Of a stretch of 64,000 bases of DNA, positions 1 through 14,419 are shown in pieces (within the stretch, counting starts at the first letter, position 1; each line of letters begins with the position of its first letter). Under the pieces are notes generated by a model that saw nothing but the letters and a program-made list of their open reading frames with translations, had not been told where the DNA came from and did not search any database. The position numbers and the translations under genes were made by a program. The stretch covers positions 27,062,330-27,126,329 of the forward strand of contig CM067566.1 in assembly GCA_034336665.1 (NCBI GenBank). Direction: 5' to 3'. Origin of the DNA: Luscinia megarhynchos (lineage: Eukaryota; Chordata; Aves; Passeriformes; Turdidae).

Positions 1-1769
1 TGTTAGGAGCCATATGGTACACATTTTTGTTACAGGTCAAGTTTAACTGGATACATTTGCATCTAGTTATTAAAAAATTCTCCTTACTGTTTCAAGAAAA
101 GGGATTATTTCTTAATATTTGATTATGTTACATTTCAGTAGCAAGATCTGTAATATCTCTACAGGGAGCAGTGTACTGGAGAGACTATTTTTCTGAAGAA
201 GTTGCTGCAAATCTGTTTAAAAAATGAAACACAGTTTTATGCTTGTTAATAAACCTCCTACTCTGCTCCAAAGCATTGGGATGAGATTTTAATTTTACTG
301 AAATTGAAGTGAATTGCATTTTTAAATTGGGATCTTCAGATCTTTCTGTAATACCTAAGGCAAACAATGATGAAAAGTGCAGAGGCAGTGCCTGTGCCCA
401 CACCTTTGGTTGGCTTTTGCTCAGCACTGAGAGGTGTTTGCAGAGACCACCAGACCCCCAAGCTTTGTCTAACTCTGACCTCCTTTGTTTTAGGTTTTTC
501 TTAGCTTTGTAGTAGTGTGTGGTGCAAGGTATATATGACTGCATTTGCTAAACCTATGTAGTTTAGCATAATTAAAGATTTACAGAGGTGCCACAATAAA
601 ATTCTCTATGTTAATGATTTTATCTATCCCAGTTTTCCCTGTGATCTACCCTTTTCCAACTGAGCAGCAGTATCTGGAAATTATGCTGTCATATGGCAAA
701 TTTAAGAAGATCTGCAAAGGAAGGACCAATGTACTCATAAGGTGCTTGATTCAATTCTTCTTAATATCCAGAAGCCAAAAAAATTTAATTTTGGGGGGCT
801 TCTGTCCTTCAAAATCCAGACTATTTTTTTTTTTCTAAATTAAATTGGATCCAGGGAAAGGAAGAAAATCTCCCTGTAAAGATTAGACAAATACAAAATA
901 ACATTAGAAATGACCTACTAAATACTTTATGATGTCTAATTTCATGGTACATCTGCTGCTTAACTAAAACTGCATTGCACTGCAAAGCAATGGCAACTCT
1001 ATCTGATAATTTTCCTGGTTTCATTCTGTATAAATTACTTCACTCTTGGGGCAGTATATTAGGGTCTTTAAAGCAATAGGGTATCAGCAGAGATTGGTGC
1101 CACAGCAATCTTTCTCCCATATATATGGTATAAAAGGGAGACTCTGGGTGCACCAGTGGCAACTAGAGAAGTGGCATCTTCTGCACTGAAGTAATTTTGT
1201 GTTTTGACTTTCATGGCCAGCTTGGTGGCAAGAGGACCAGGTGAATTTGAAGTGTCTGCTGTGAAAGAACAGCTCAAGGCATAGATTAGCTGCAAAATTC
1301 ATTTTGGTTCTTACATTTTGTTTCTCACACACATACTCTCACACACACTAACCCACAGTTTCTTCTGTAGTACAGGAATTAAATAGCACCCATTTTATTC
1401 TATTATTTCATTTCATCTACTAGGACTTCTGCACATCTTCAATAATCCAGCCATCAGGTTACCATACAAGTGCCTCCCAACTTCCAACAAGACAACAGCG
1501 TGCTCAGAGCTGTGTTTGATCATGCAGCAGCAAGGCTGTGATTTTGTAGTGGCTTAGGATGAAAATGAACTCTGTCCTAGCCACAACCAGAACAGATGGA
1601 TATTGGTGCCATCAAAAATTCCAAGGCTTTTTCTTCACTGTATTTGAACCCTGACCTTGTCTAAGCCAGAGGAGCAAATTCTGTAAGACAAAAGATAGGT
1701 GACATTTCCATTGCTGAGATCAGGAGGCAATATCCTATCATTTCAGCTAAACAAGTTCCATATGAATGG
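1..1769. other. Intergenic, no gene recognised
   Basis: AT-rich unique DNA with a short CA-rich stretch near 1,327-1,350. The open frames are short and not family-like. Confidence 0.6.
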
Positions 1770-2085
1770 TAGCAGAGCTGTGTGTTGGGTTGGCTTGGCC
1801 ACACCTGCTGCTGCCAGAAGGCAGCTCTGCTCCCTCCCTCCCTTCTCATTCCTCCCAGATGGATCCAGCTGGCTGAGTGCTCTGCCCCTGCTTCCAGCAG
1901 CTGCCTGCAAGCCGTGGGCCAGAGCCACATAACTGCATTAGCACAGGCTGTGCCCGTGGGGACAGAGGCTCTGAGCCCAGGAGGGGCTGGCACCAGCAGC
2001 TCCTGCCCACTGAGACAGTCAGACATGTCAGAGCAGTGGGGATGGTGTGCTGGGCTGAACACCCAGCGTCTTGCATCAGCTCCTG
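1770..2085. other. GC-rich block of possible transposon origin
   Basis: GC content rises sharply over about 300 bp, and both strands then hold overlapping open frames with no recognisable product. The start (GTGTTGGGTTGGCTTGGCC) resembles an avian LTR edge, but the resemblance is weak. Confidence 0.3.
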
Positions 2086-5040
2086 AAGAAGACTTATTTA
2101 TTGCTGAAGGCTAAATGTGCCCCAAGCCGTAATTTTCTCATAAATACAGCTCTCACAAACAGTTCAAAGTGCTCCACAGTGCAGACAAGTGTTGCTGCTG
2201 GGCCAGGGGAGCAGCAAAAAGGATGCAGCAACAATCCTTCCTTCACGCAGAAGAGAAGTAAAAAGCCCTTTATCAAAGAATCAAATCACACATATAGAGT
2301 AGATCGTGGAACTAAGGATAGAAGCAATTTCATTGGTGCAAGGCAGGTAACACCCCTGGCAAACATGCTTTCACCAAAACATCACGTCTCTCACACATCC
2401 AGCAGCTGCTTAATCATTGTTATGATTCTTTCTCTTATGTTTTCCTTGAGCAGCCTGAGAAAATCCAACTGCTTCCTTCCCTGGCTTTCACCACTATCCA
2501 CATACGAGTGTTTAGATTCTGCCCTGCAAGGACAGGGCTAAGTTTCTGCAGTGAAGGGGCAGAGTCTGGAGCTGTGTGGGCATGTCCAAGACATTGTGCT
2601 GTTCCTTTCCATTCCATGTGTCATGGCTGGGGAGTGGGCAAAAGGGACTTTCCCTCTTCCCAGGTCCCTTTTCCAGGGGAGCAAGCAGCAAATGGAACAA
2701 TGGGGTAACACTGATCCCAGCTGGAGGTTCTGTCCCTCTGTGCTCATTATCCTGATCTGTGAGCAATCTTTTGCCCATAAATCATCCTCTTTTTGTATAT
2801 TTTTATTTGTTTTCTTATCTCAGCAAATTGCTTTTATCTCAAGATGTAACCTCTGCCTCTTGTGTCTCCCATCAGAGGGGGGAGGAGAACGACTGTGGGA
2901 GGGAGGGGGCACTAAATTAGGGAATGCTGATCCTAAACCTCCACAGATTCTTTGCAGATTAAATGTATTTGATGCCTGTACATCTACCAGGGAACAATGG
3001 TTTGCCTTGATCAGCTTTAGGTGAATTTCTCCCTATGGAGAGACAAGGATTTTAAGCATTTCTACCCTTATTCCATAATTTTAAGTGATATATATCACCT
3101 TTTCTAAGTTACTTACAATTACTCATAATGACAGCATAGAACAATCTTATGAGATATTGGTTTCTCAGTAAACTATTTCATAAAATTGTCAAATATGTTG
3201 CTATGTGAAGCATTACACCCTATTATATGAAAATAATGTAGTCAAATGAAGATAAATATCTTAGCACAAACACAGTAGAATAAATTTAATGCTAAATGTT
3301 GAGAATAAAATTGCCTACTTTTTGTACTTTTTAGTTATATCTAGAAAAACAACTGTCATACAGGGTTTTTTGAAAGCAAAACCCTTTCTATTTAGAAACT
3401 TATTGCAGTGCAAATATTTTAAATTTTCAAATAATTACTTGAGGTGCTTTTATTGTTTTTCAAAATGAATGAATGTTTCAGTAGAAGAACCCCCACACAG
3501 AGAAACCAGACAGAATTAGCTCCTGCCTCAAGTAATGCTTATCTTAAGGAGAAAAACAGTCTACATCTGCTACAAGTGTTTCCACTGGCAGAGAAAGGAG
3601 CTCCAGGAGACAGTTTTCATGGTCAGCTGCAGTCACTTTTTAGAAACTCATCTTATTTTCACTTGAATTTGTCTAGTTTCAGTTTCTGGTCACTGTGATG
3701 TTTCCCATGGGCAGCTCACCTGTGCCAGTCGCTGTTTTGCCCAGGTGCAGGTTGGCTGTGACGTGGATGCCAAGGGAACAAACCTGGCTCAGCAGGAACC
3801 AGCCCATTCCTCCACATCCCTGGGAAATCCTAATCCCCCATTAGTTGAGACAGCAGCAGGTAAACCAGCTTTTCCTGTTCTTTAACCATTCCTGCAGCTC
3901 TTCTTTCAGTCTATCAGAATTTTCAGTGTTATTCCTTAACTCAGGTCTTAGTAGATATTCCTCTGTTTTGTACATTTGCAGAGAAACATTGGCTTTTCTG
4001 GCTGCATGTCCAGTAGTTTGCAATGGGATTTCATGGTCTGTTGGCTTGCTGACATAAAGCTGCAGCACTCCCAGGTTTCCTATTTTGTAGGATGCCATGC
4101 AACAGCCTGTAAAAGTGCCCTGCCTACTCTCATACCTATTTGTGTAACTGCATAAAAAATAAAAAAAATATTTTAAAAATCAGTTACTCAGTGTTTTTTT
4201 CCAACATCTTTAGATTTGGTTGATATCCTAACTTTTGATCAGACAATGCTAGTTGTTCTAAGACCTCAGATGTGAGAATACAATACCATGTTCTTATTAA
4301 AATTACTCCTCATTACTCCAAGAATTAAAACTTTTTCTGCATTATCACAGAAAATATTATCTCACTTATATTAACTCCTCCCCAGAAGTGAACAGAAATG
4401 TGTAATAAACAATTCTTCCTTGGCAGATTAAAATTAAGAATTCAAGCAATTGCACCTAAAGGGCTCCAGTATCATCACCAGACAATGCAGATAAGTAGAA
4501 TTCCTTTTGGTCTTCCCAAATTTGTTCACTTTTGTCTTTCAAGAAATGCTCTCTATTTTTTCTGACTGTTCCTTAATTCTTGCTTTATGATCTTAAACAA
4601 TACTTCTAAAGTATTTATTTTTTTTAAAATATCTGGATTGTTGGTTCAGCATCTTGTAAAATGCACTTGAGCATTTGTTGTTATTTTCATTTTTCTGTTT
4701 AAATCCTCTCTCCTGATTTTGCTAACACTTATTTTTGAGCTTTTGGAAACCACTCCTTGCAAACAACCATGACTGTTCTTTAGAATGTGCATTACACAGA
4801 CCACATCAATATAACACACATATAGCAGACACCAGCTAATTATGCACCCTGAGTTTTCTTTATGGCTTTGTCCTAAGAGTACTCCGGACCATTTGCAACA
4901 AAAAAGCAGACTGGAGACTTAGAGTTCACAGCTAACAATTTTCTTGCTGGGACTGAAGTCAAACAGCATCATTTCTTAGCTAGGAAATATTGTAGAAATA
5001 GAGTGAGCAATGCTGATGCCTAGTGGTGAAGAATGAAATA
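2086..5040. other. Intergenic, no gene recognised
   Basis: Unique DNA of mixed composition. A minus-strand open frame of 85 codons at 3,841-4,098 is the only one with an amphipathic, protein-like end, but it matches nothing I recognise. Confidence 0.5.
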
Positions 5041-5042
5041 GA

Positions 5043-5135
5043 GCCACAGAATTGTAGAATTGTTCAGGTTGGAAAAGGTCTCTGAGATCATCGTGTCCAA
5101 CCCTTAACCCAAAACCTGCCAGTACACTGCTAAAA
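5043..5135 (-). mobile_element. Short CR1 LINE 3' end, minus strand
   Basis: CACAGAATTGTAGAATTGTT, GGTTGGAAAAGGTCTCTGAG and ATCATCGTGTCCAACCCTTA in order, the reverse-strand form of the CR1 terminus. Confidence 0.8.
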
Positions 5136-8100
5136 CATGCAGTCCTCCTATTTGGCAGGGAAGGAAGGAGGTAATTGGTGAATTAATCAGGACAAAGGCT
5201 ATTATTGTCCAAATTTTTCTTTTTTCTCTTTGTGTGTTTGCATGTGTGTGTAAGTTGAAAAAAATGCAAAATCTCAGTTGGAAGAAAATTGCTGGTGAAA
5301 GTAGACAAGGATAAAAAATGTCTAAGGGTTGAATAATGGGATTTGAGAAAAGGCCAAAGATTGTTATCACAAAATGAAAACATCTCTCTTCATGAGAAAC
5401 ACTAGTGTCAAGCAGATGAATTGAAAAGTCAGTGACAAATAGATATAGGATTTTCAGCCAGAGAAACTGCTTGGGAATTAAAAAAAAAAAAAAAAAAAAG
5501 AAAAAAAAAGAAGAAATTTTGCCAAAAGATGGTGGATTTTATTGGAAAAAGGAAAATATTTTGAAAAAATCAATTTTGCCTGTCCAAATCTCAGACTGAA
5601 AAGGACACTGACCCAACTTCTTTGGAACAGCAACAAAATATAATCCATGAACCTGCAAATTTCTGATCTTGTTACTGCCAAGAGATCACAAGATCTCACC
5701 ACTCCTTCATGAAAGTTTTATGTACAAACAATGCAAAGGGGAAAAACTCAAAACGTGGCTTTTCTCCACAAAATCATTAAATCACTGTCTGCTTGAAGCA
5801 CTCGGACATGGATTAGCACGAGTTGAAACCCAAAAGGAATGAGTGCATAGAAAACACTCTCAGACAACTTTTAAATTAATATCCTTATAGGTTTCCTGAA
5901 GCACATGCCCCATGAGTCAGAATCATCCATCTATGGAGAGCTGAGGCAGGTACAAAATGCAACATTAAATGTTTCATGCTGAGGCCGTATAGTACACCAG
6001 AATTCCTTCAGGAACAGCACTGGTTTCTGCTATCCACATAAATATCTGTATTTAATTACAATATCAACAGGATTTGACAAGTCCAAACTATCATAGAGAG
6101 ATTTTGAAGTGGTTAACTGCTAAATCCTGCGGGAAATTTATACAAACTTGTATAAGAAAAATTTTTGTGAAAGAAACTGTTGCCTACTGAAGAATGAGTA
6201 TGTAACTACAGTTCTTAGATGTAATCATGAATACAGATTTTTGTGTGCTTATATAATGTGCAAATATTTTTAAAATACATTACTCAATAGAGCTGCAATT
6301 TTTGCTTGAAATAATTAATTCTGTAGAGTTGTTATTTTTGTTTACATCTACTTTCTTAGGACAATAGAGAAAAAATGAATAGAATTTAAATACTTGCTTA
6401 TAAAACACCACATCAATTCTAAGGAAAAAAAAAGCCATGTCAGCTGTTGTTCCAGCTCCTGCTCCAATGACAGGACTACTGTCTCATCATCATTCTTTTA
6501 AGAGACCTCAAACAATGGAATTTTGCTTCTCCCTGCCCAGGCTGGGTCCATGAGCAATCAGGCAGCACCATCTGTCGGGCATTTTTCCCTCCCTATGGCA
6601 TCTGATTTCCTTTTTTCTGACATAATTTGGCAAGCAGGTGAAGGCAGAGCAGATAAACCAAGGTCTGTGCAAAATTAGGTGTTCTCATGGGCTCTAATCT
6701 GCTCCCCCTGTGTGTCTTGGGTAGTAACTTCTATGTCAATTAACATGTTCAAGATTTATTAACTAAAAGCTAATTTTTGTTCAGTTTCACAGCATTATTT
6801 AAAAATCATTAAGGTGACCTAAAATAATAGGATTTGCCCTGCTTTCTACAAAGATGTGTGATCACACCGGGTGGTATTTAAAATTTTATTGCTATTACAG
6901 ATGGAGGGAAAAATTGGATATTACCTTCGATAGGTTACAAGTTATTGTATCTCAAAGCTAGCCATGTAAATAAAAAATTAGCAGAGAACTTCCCAGCAGG
7001 GCATGCATATGTTTTGTAACATGTGAGCCTAATCCCAAGCATAAACCTTTTTCCACCATCTCCTTGTTACGAAAGCAGCACCAGCTTTTATCTGCCACGG
7101 GAATCCTGTCTGTAATCTTGGCACCAGATGTCACCAGCTACATAATTAAAAATTGCAATGTGTGGAAAGAAACCACTCTGCTGCTGGGAACCCCACACAC
7201 ACTTAGTAGTAAAGAGCCTGGCCTCTACTAAATGTGGTTTTGCTGCTCACAAAGGAATATGTTTGGTGAGCACCTACTCCCTTTACAATGATTTAAAACT
7301 TTCATCAATATTAAGGAGAATAGGCCTAATGTAGCCTAGAAGGGAATAGGATGGGACACACAGTCACATATCAGAAAAACTGGTTAAAAATACTAAGCCA
7401 GCAAATCATGTAATCTGCTTGCATTAATGAGGATCTAAAATGTTTCTGTTTGTGGTACTATGCAAACCAACAAGGAAGATTTTGCCCACAAACACACATT
7501 TCTAGGATCTTGGCTGCTCACCACAGGTTACTTTAAGATCAAATAAGCCAGAAGTTATTTCACCTCCTGCTGCTGCTGCTCCTTCCTACATCTACATCAA
7601 TCTCTCCTGCTGGCAAAAGAAATTAGGAGGCCAAACTGGTCTGGGGAGATTATTGCTTCCTGCTGCTGTTGGATTGTTTTCAACTTGGATTAAGCCCTCA
7701 GTTCAATTCCTGCACAGCCAACACAAACTTGTGCTCTCACAAGGGAGGTTGCAGAGACAGGACAAGCAAATCTCTGCACATGGATAATACACTGGTTACA
7801 CACAAGTCAACACAAGAAATTTGGATAGGATGACATGTATCAGTAACAGCAGCAATGGAGCATCTCCCCAACTCTGGCCCCTCCTAATCTCCTTCATCTG
7901 TTGTACCAGAAAACCTCACGTCTATTCCAAGAAGGAAAGTTTAAAGCTCTTATTTAAAAATATTACTTCTAGTACAATATATGCATTTTTATTTTATCAC
8001 ATACATGGAGAAAAAAATTATTTGATTAAATCTTTTGCCTTTAGAAAAAGATATTAACAACTCCAGTCACAAATTGCTGCCAGTAATGCCTGACATATTC

Positions 8101-10476
8101 CAGTCTTCTTAAAAAAGAGTGATGTATTTTAGCAAAATAAAATAGAAAAAATTCTAAAGGCAGGTTTAAACATGTAACATTTCTAAAAATAATGATGGGA
8201 ACAAATCCTTTTACCTCAGCCAAGTTTGCTAAATTACTGTAAAAAAATAAGGCCACATCACACTGGGATTCAAACTACAAGTATACATCAGTAATGTATC
8301 TAAAAGCAAAACTAAACAGCAAATGTGGTAATGGAACATTAAGCATTAGGGATGGACATGATTTATGCTGCTTACCAGATATGTTTCTACCTGAGGCTGC
8401 CAAAAGTAACCCCAGAACATATTTTGGACTTCAAGAAGGCTGAAAGAAGGTCATATAAAAAAGAGATGGCAGATTCAGAAAAAAATAATATTGTCAGAAA
8501 TTAGTTCCAGAACAATGTTTTGAATGGCCTCACAACTTCTGAGATTGGATCTCTTTTGTTCAATTTACAGCTTTTCTCTAGGAGATGGAAACATCCTGAG
8601 ATCCTCATAGTGCAGCTCCATAGGTGGAGGGAGATGCTCTGGGACCAAACAGGAAGAGCAACCACCTGTGTGAGCTGAAGGCTGGAGCAAGAATTTGGAC
8701 TGTGGGATCTGTTCAGAAAATGCTTTCCTTTCAAAGTCATTAACTTGGTTCCTTGTTTCTGATCAGGCTTTAGAGATATCATCATCACACTCAAGGTTTT
8801 ACAAAGGGAAAAACCTGGTTTGTGTCCAGACCCTTTGCCACCTCTGGCAGCTCAAACCAGGGGAGCCTGTGAGAATGAAATATGAATGAAGAGATGGAAA
8901 AAAATTTAGGAGTACATAATGAATACATGAGCAAATTGAAAGAATTAATAATTAGAGCAGCCATGCTACTCTAGAGTAGTCATGCTATCTCATTTTGAGA
9001 TACATTGTTTTTTCTGTATAGATTTGGGGTTAATGTACTTTTTGCAGTTTAAAACCCATGCTCAGTGGTACCAAATTTTTGTGGGTAATGGCACCATCCT
9101 TTGTGCACTCAAAGAAAAAAAGAGGGGGGAGTCCTAGGTAGGGCTCTGTGTATGCTGTCCTGAAGTGTTTAAGATGTTATGGTAAAAAGACCACACTGAC
9201 TCAGTTAGAGGACTGGAGCATGTGGTGGACTATATCCAGAAAGCAGGGAAAAATTATTATTTCCATTATTTCCAAAATTATTACAAAAATAAGATGTGCT
9301 GTTATGAATTTAGAGTCTCCCACAAAATCAGTGGAAGATACCAGAGACTTATGTGGCAGCAGAAATCAGAAATGAGAAAATGGCAGGCTTAATCTTAATA
9401 CAGCCAGTTTTAAAGACTTCTGAATGCAGACCAGTGCAGAACACACGGCTGTCATTTTGTACTGTAAAGTGAACTAAAATTGGGATTTTTATCTGACAAA
9501 AATATTAAAAGGTTGACAACCTTCATTCAGTTTAAAGATGACTGCATCTCTTTTGGTAACTTAAGAGGCATAAGGGCATTTTAAAATCAATGAAAGTTTC
9601 TCTTCCAATAGTTTGTACCAGTTTAATCAAAGTGCAATTAAACCAAATTTTAATTGTTTGATGTGACTGATATTTGTAAATTGAGTGTGATATACCCATT
9701 TTCACTTATTTGCAACCAGCCAGTAGTGCAGTGCAGTTTATTATTATCAAGACTTCATAATTATAAATTACTAAGAAAATGTGCCTGGATGTCATGCATT
9801 AAGTTTCTCATCATGTCTACTGCGTGCTTTTACTTATATTAGAAATGTAACTATGGTGACATTAACACAAAGGAATTTTAAAACCCCTAATTGATACAAG
9901 AAATAGACATTCCGAACATAACACAAAATTAAGATGCTTTAAAAACATCTGTTGTTTTCCCTGTTATGTTTCTCTTTCATGTTTCTATTATGCTGCTCCT
10001 TCAATTGATGCATGTTCTGCTACGTTGCCTTTTATCTTCAATTTCCAAATCAGATACCTCACATGAAATCAATGATGGTTTAATGCCACAAGTGAATTTA
10101 TTAGCAGCATCTCTCTGGAAGGCACATGGTTAAACTAGGGATGGATTTGGCTCACTGCACAGGAATAGTTATCAGCACTCTGCAGTTGCCTATTCATTAT
10201 GACCTGATTCAAACCCCAGCAGCCAACTAGAAGGCTCCAGTTATTATCAGTGGATTTGGACCTGACTGTCAATGAAACTAAATAAAATCCAAAGAAAATT
10301 AAGAAAGACAAATAGATCATCTTATCTATAAAACCTGAAAGTATTATTACCAGGTCAAACTGTCTGATTGAAATCAGCTTTTAAAAGAAAATTTTACCTT
10401 GGAAAGTGCAGCGTTTTTCATACAGCAAATATGCAAGAATATGGTTGAGAGATATGCTGAGATTTGCTCAGTATGC
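5136..10476. other. Intergenic, no gene recognised
   Basis: It contains an A-rich tract at 5,479-5,515 and otherwise unique DNA. The 6,440-7,330 stretch has several TAAT cores and a less decayed look, but conservation cannot be judged here. Confidence 0.55.
5479..5515 (+). repeat. A-rich simple sequence
   Basis: A run of about 20 A followed by GA-interrupted A tracts, with no flanking element recognised that would make it a retrotransposon tail. Confidence 0.85.
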
Positions 10477-10619
10477 TGAGATCAGCTTGGTTGGTGAGAG
10501 CATGGTCCTAATAACACCAAGTTTGTAGGTTCAGTCCCCATACAGGCCATTTATTTAGGAGTTGGACTCAATGACCTTTGTGTCTGCCTTCCAACCCAGA
10601 ATATTCTGCGCTGCTGTGA
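10477..10619 (+). mobile_element. tRNA-Ile-derived SINE with CR1-like tail (TguSINE1 type)
   Basis: The tRNA-like part has an A-box-like TGGTTGGTGAGAGCATGG, a CTAATAACACC anticodon-loop region as in tRNA-Ile(AAT), and a B-box-like GGTTCAGTCCC at 10528-10538. Then comes GGAGTTGGACTCAATGACCT and a CR1-like CTTCCAACCCAGAATATTCT end. This composite is characteristic of a passerine SINE. Confidence 0.78.
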
Positions 10620-13600
10620 ACCTGCAAGAAAAAAATTAAAGTGATCTGTGTAGAGCAAGAAACAAAATATCAGTAAACCTCATGCTAGAAAAACTGGTGT
10701 AAGGCTCCTGGGATGTGTTAATTTGTTTATTGGTGGTTGTTCAAAGAGGATTACAAGAAGCAATATAACTGACATTGTAACATGAAAATAACATTTAAAT
10801 TTAAAGATTTAAATAGTGTGAGGCTGATATCCACACTACATAAGAAGAATGAGAAAGGCTGGGATTTGTTTGTGCAGTCACCCAAGGCATAAATCAAGAT
10901 CCTTCAGCTCAAACTTCTCTAAACACATCGCTGGGATCAGAGTGGCCACTCACAATGTGTCACTTGCCCTCCAGGTGATGCAGCATCCAGGAGACCAGCC
11001 ACCACCTGCAGAGCACATGTACCCATGGGGGTTTGAAAAGTAACAGTTTTCAGAAGAAAAAAACATAATTGCTTTATTTTATAGAACAGAAGAGAGATGT
11101 ACACTATGAAAAGGCTTGTTAAAAATGAGAGTACAATGCCAGGATTAAATTTTGTCCAGTTCCTTTTCAATCTATTTTACTGATCTTCTGCCTTATTTAG
11201 TTTATGATTATTATTCTTTTAATGTTTGTAAATTTAGAACAAAATTACACTGATGTCTGACTGATATCACACAATAAATTACATGTGTAACTACATTTCC
11301 CCTTGCAATTTTTATTTCAAAAGTGATCTAGGTTTTGTTCCTGAGGGTACTCCAATCAAATCACAGAACCCAGTTTCAACCTTGCTGGTGAAAGTTCATA
11401 TGTGGTTGTTCATCCCTGAAATGAAAGAGAACTTGTTCCAGACAGGATGGTGTGTCCATGCTGACCAGGACACCACCTTACACTGAGGAGTGAGTGACCC
11501 ACACTAAATTACTAACCCGAGCTGGCAGCCGTGGCAGTATCCATCTGGGGTCTCTCTGGTGCTAAAAACAATGCTCTGTGCTCAGAATCTGAAGGGAATT
11601 TACTCACCACCTATAATCCTTTTTTAAAGAGCTATTTTATAAAGTCATTTGTTATTAGTCATTTCTTCAGAAAGAGCACTGCTCCATCTCTCTCTCACCT
11701 CTGCTGCTGGTGAAGAATTAAATATGAATTTGCACTTATTTAAGCAAAATTATAAATTGATATATAATTTCAGTTTCAGCTTTTGCCGGGAAATCTTTAA
11801 CTCAAAGTTTACCTCTAAATCTAGTGCGAGTGCACCTTTCACCATCTTTTTTTTTTTAATCTCACAAAAGGAACACCCAGCTACCTTCCCAAAAAAGTAC
11901 TGTTTTAAAAAGTGAAGCACAAAACATTGTTAAAACATTGAAAATTCTTGGGGGCATACATCAACCTGGAAGCTGCTGCTCAATAACTTTGTGAATCCAT
12001 AACAGAGCTTCGTGCTGCCTTCTGAAGGAACTTCATGGGCTTGGAAAGACCCCTCAAGCCCTTCATGCTTGGTTTGCTCCTCCAATTACAAACTTCTCCC
12101 AAGAAAAACTTCTTCAAAGACAACCTAGCCTAGAGGTGAGAGCCACACACCGAGTAATTAAAGAACAAAACCTGAGAAACAAAGCTTTAGTTTGAAGAGC
12201 AGGGGGAAGCTCCACGTGTCCCTCTGCCAGTGTGCCCAGCAGCAGGGCATGCCTTCAGTAAGGCAGAACCTTTACTTTAAAAATGTGCCATCAGGTCTAT
12301 TAGGGAAAGCATCAATAATTAAAGTTAATGCCTGGAAACTGGCATCAGCTACGGGCATGATGACTCAAGCTCTTGGAGACCCATTCATTACATTCAACTA
12401 CAAAAGCTAGAAGTTATAAAAAATGCATGAATAAATTCTTTAAGTATTAACACGTTACTTCTTTAAATGTTTGCTCTGACCCAGGTGGCGCTGCTCTGAC
12501 TTTTTCTGTAGGTTCTTTTCACTTAAATGGCCTTAGATTATTGTAGCTATCTCTCAGGATTAAACAAATTACTCTATTTAAAATATATTATTGAAGGATC
12601 CTACTTAGTACGAAGAAGAAAATGGTCTCTGGCAGCCTCTCCTCCAACTCATTATAAAATGTTAGATTTCACAGCAAAATTTATAATAGTAAATTTAAGT
12701 ATTTTGAGCTAGATAATGCCATTTGCTAAATTCCCTTCTGACCTTGCCAAAAATTAAGTAAAAACAAGCTAAATACTACAGAAGAGATCCCTATTTTGTA
12801 TTTCTACAACTCACCAAGGTAAAGCAATGGACACTGTCACAGTAAAACTTTTGGTCAGAGGTGGTTGCACCCAAGTGTCTTCCACATTAAATCAACAGCA
12901 ATAACAAATAGAACAACTTTGTGGAAGCTTGGACATTTCTGATATGGTAGAGTGAAAACTTTTTGTTCTGCAATTTTTGGGTTTAAGTTTCTGGATGGAA
13001 TTCCTTTCCTATTTTGATTCAGCTTTCTTTTAGAGTAGTATTTCAAGATTCCTCATTGGTGGGTTGATTTTTGTATTTTTTGTAATCCCTGGTAGGGCTT
13101 GGCTGAAGTTTCTAAATGCACAGATTCAGAGTGTTTTCCTCTTCTTTCTGCACTTGAATTCTTATTTTCAGGGCAAGAGGATTCCAGTAGCATTTTCCAG
13201 ATGAAAGAAGAGCCAGGAGTTTTAAAGAAAGAGAGTTTGAACCTTTCTGTTTCTGGCCCTGCAGCCAAATATGCAGAAGTTGCAAGCTAGCCCATCATTC
13301 TCTTTCAAAAACATAAACTAAAAAGAATCAAAAATCCCAAAGGGATTTGGATGAAAATGTCTTTACAGATGAGACAAAAAATATGGTTGTTACAAATTCA
13401 ATGCTTGTAGTACTTTTGTAAAACAGAATTACATTTTTACTCAGCATGATAATTTTTCTTTACTGGATCTCATAAGACATCTGAATTTTTTTCATTGAAT
13501 ACCTGAAGAATTCACATCAGCAATCTACATATTGAATAATAAACTCTAGAACATTTGCTGCAGTAACTAACTGTTCACTAAATCTAATTATTCTGCATAT

Positions 13601-14419
13601 CTTATTTGTTTAAAAGCAATAAAAATTATAAACCAAGTAAAATTAAAGAAGATTGGCATTTAACATTAAAAACAGGCACTGTCTGACCTTTCCTTTATAG
13701 GAAAAAACCTGTACTAGGCCCATAATTTCTTTAAAAAATATTTGGAGTTGAAAACAGATTAAGATATATCCCATTTTGACTTCAAATACATTTTATATGT
13801 GGTTTGAAATCCCTTTAATTGACTCTCCTGCACTCTTAGTGCCTGCTTTGTCCAGGAGTAAAAGGGCTGCCTTTGGCAGTGGGTGGGTCTGTCAGGATTT
13901 AGGGACCAGCACTTTGGTCCCTAGAATCATGAAAGATACAGCATTTCTGGGTTTTGGCCCAGAGGCCAGAAAATTATCCCATTGTCAAAATGTGGTCAGT
14001 ATCACAACTCCAAGAACAAATTAGCTGCCTATCCTATCTGCTTTGTCTTATCTCTTATGAAAAAATATCCAATTAAAGTGGTTCTAAAAACCTTTCTACA
14101 ATTAAGTTCCTATGTTCCACTGTCTTTATAAAGAGTTTTGAGCACTAATGGAAGTCTCCTTGCTCTACATTTTGTTTTGATTATTATAGGGTGTGACATG
14201 ACAATTTCATCACCCTAGCCTTCACAGAAAGCTTCTCTATACACTGTTAGTTTTATTTCTTTATTAGTGGAGGAAAAATTATGAGAAGGTGAAGCAAATT
14301 TTCTCCTCAACAATTTGATTTTCTAAATCTCTGATGATGGTTTTGTGCACTCTTGGTATTTCTCTTTCCTGTGATCTCAGAATAGTGTGCTTCAGGCACC
14401 AGTAATCTCCTGGAATGTG
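10620..14419. other. Intergenic, no gene recognised
   Basis: AT-rich unique DNA. No coding exon, RNA gene or repeat family was identified. Confidence 0.6.

Noticed and set aside
10483..10545. tRNA-Ile-like gene
   Set aside because: The A- and B-box parts are present but diverged and are followed directly by a CR1-like tail, so it is a SINE rather than a functional tRNA.
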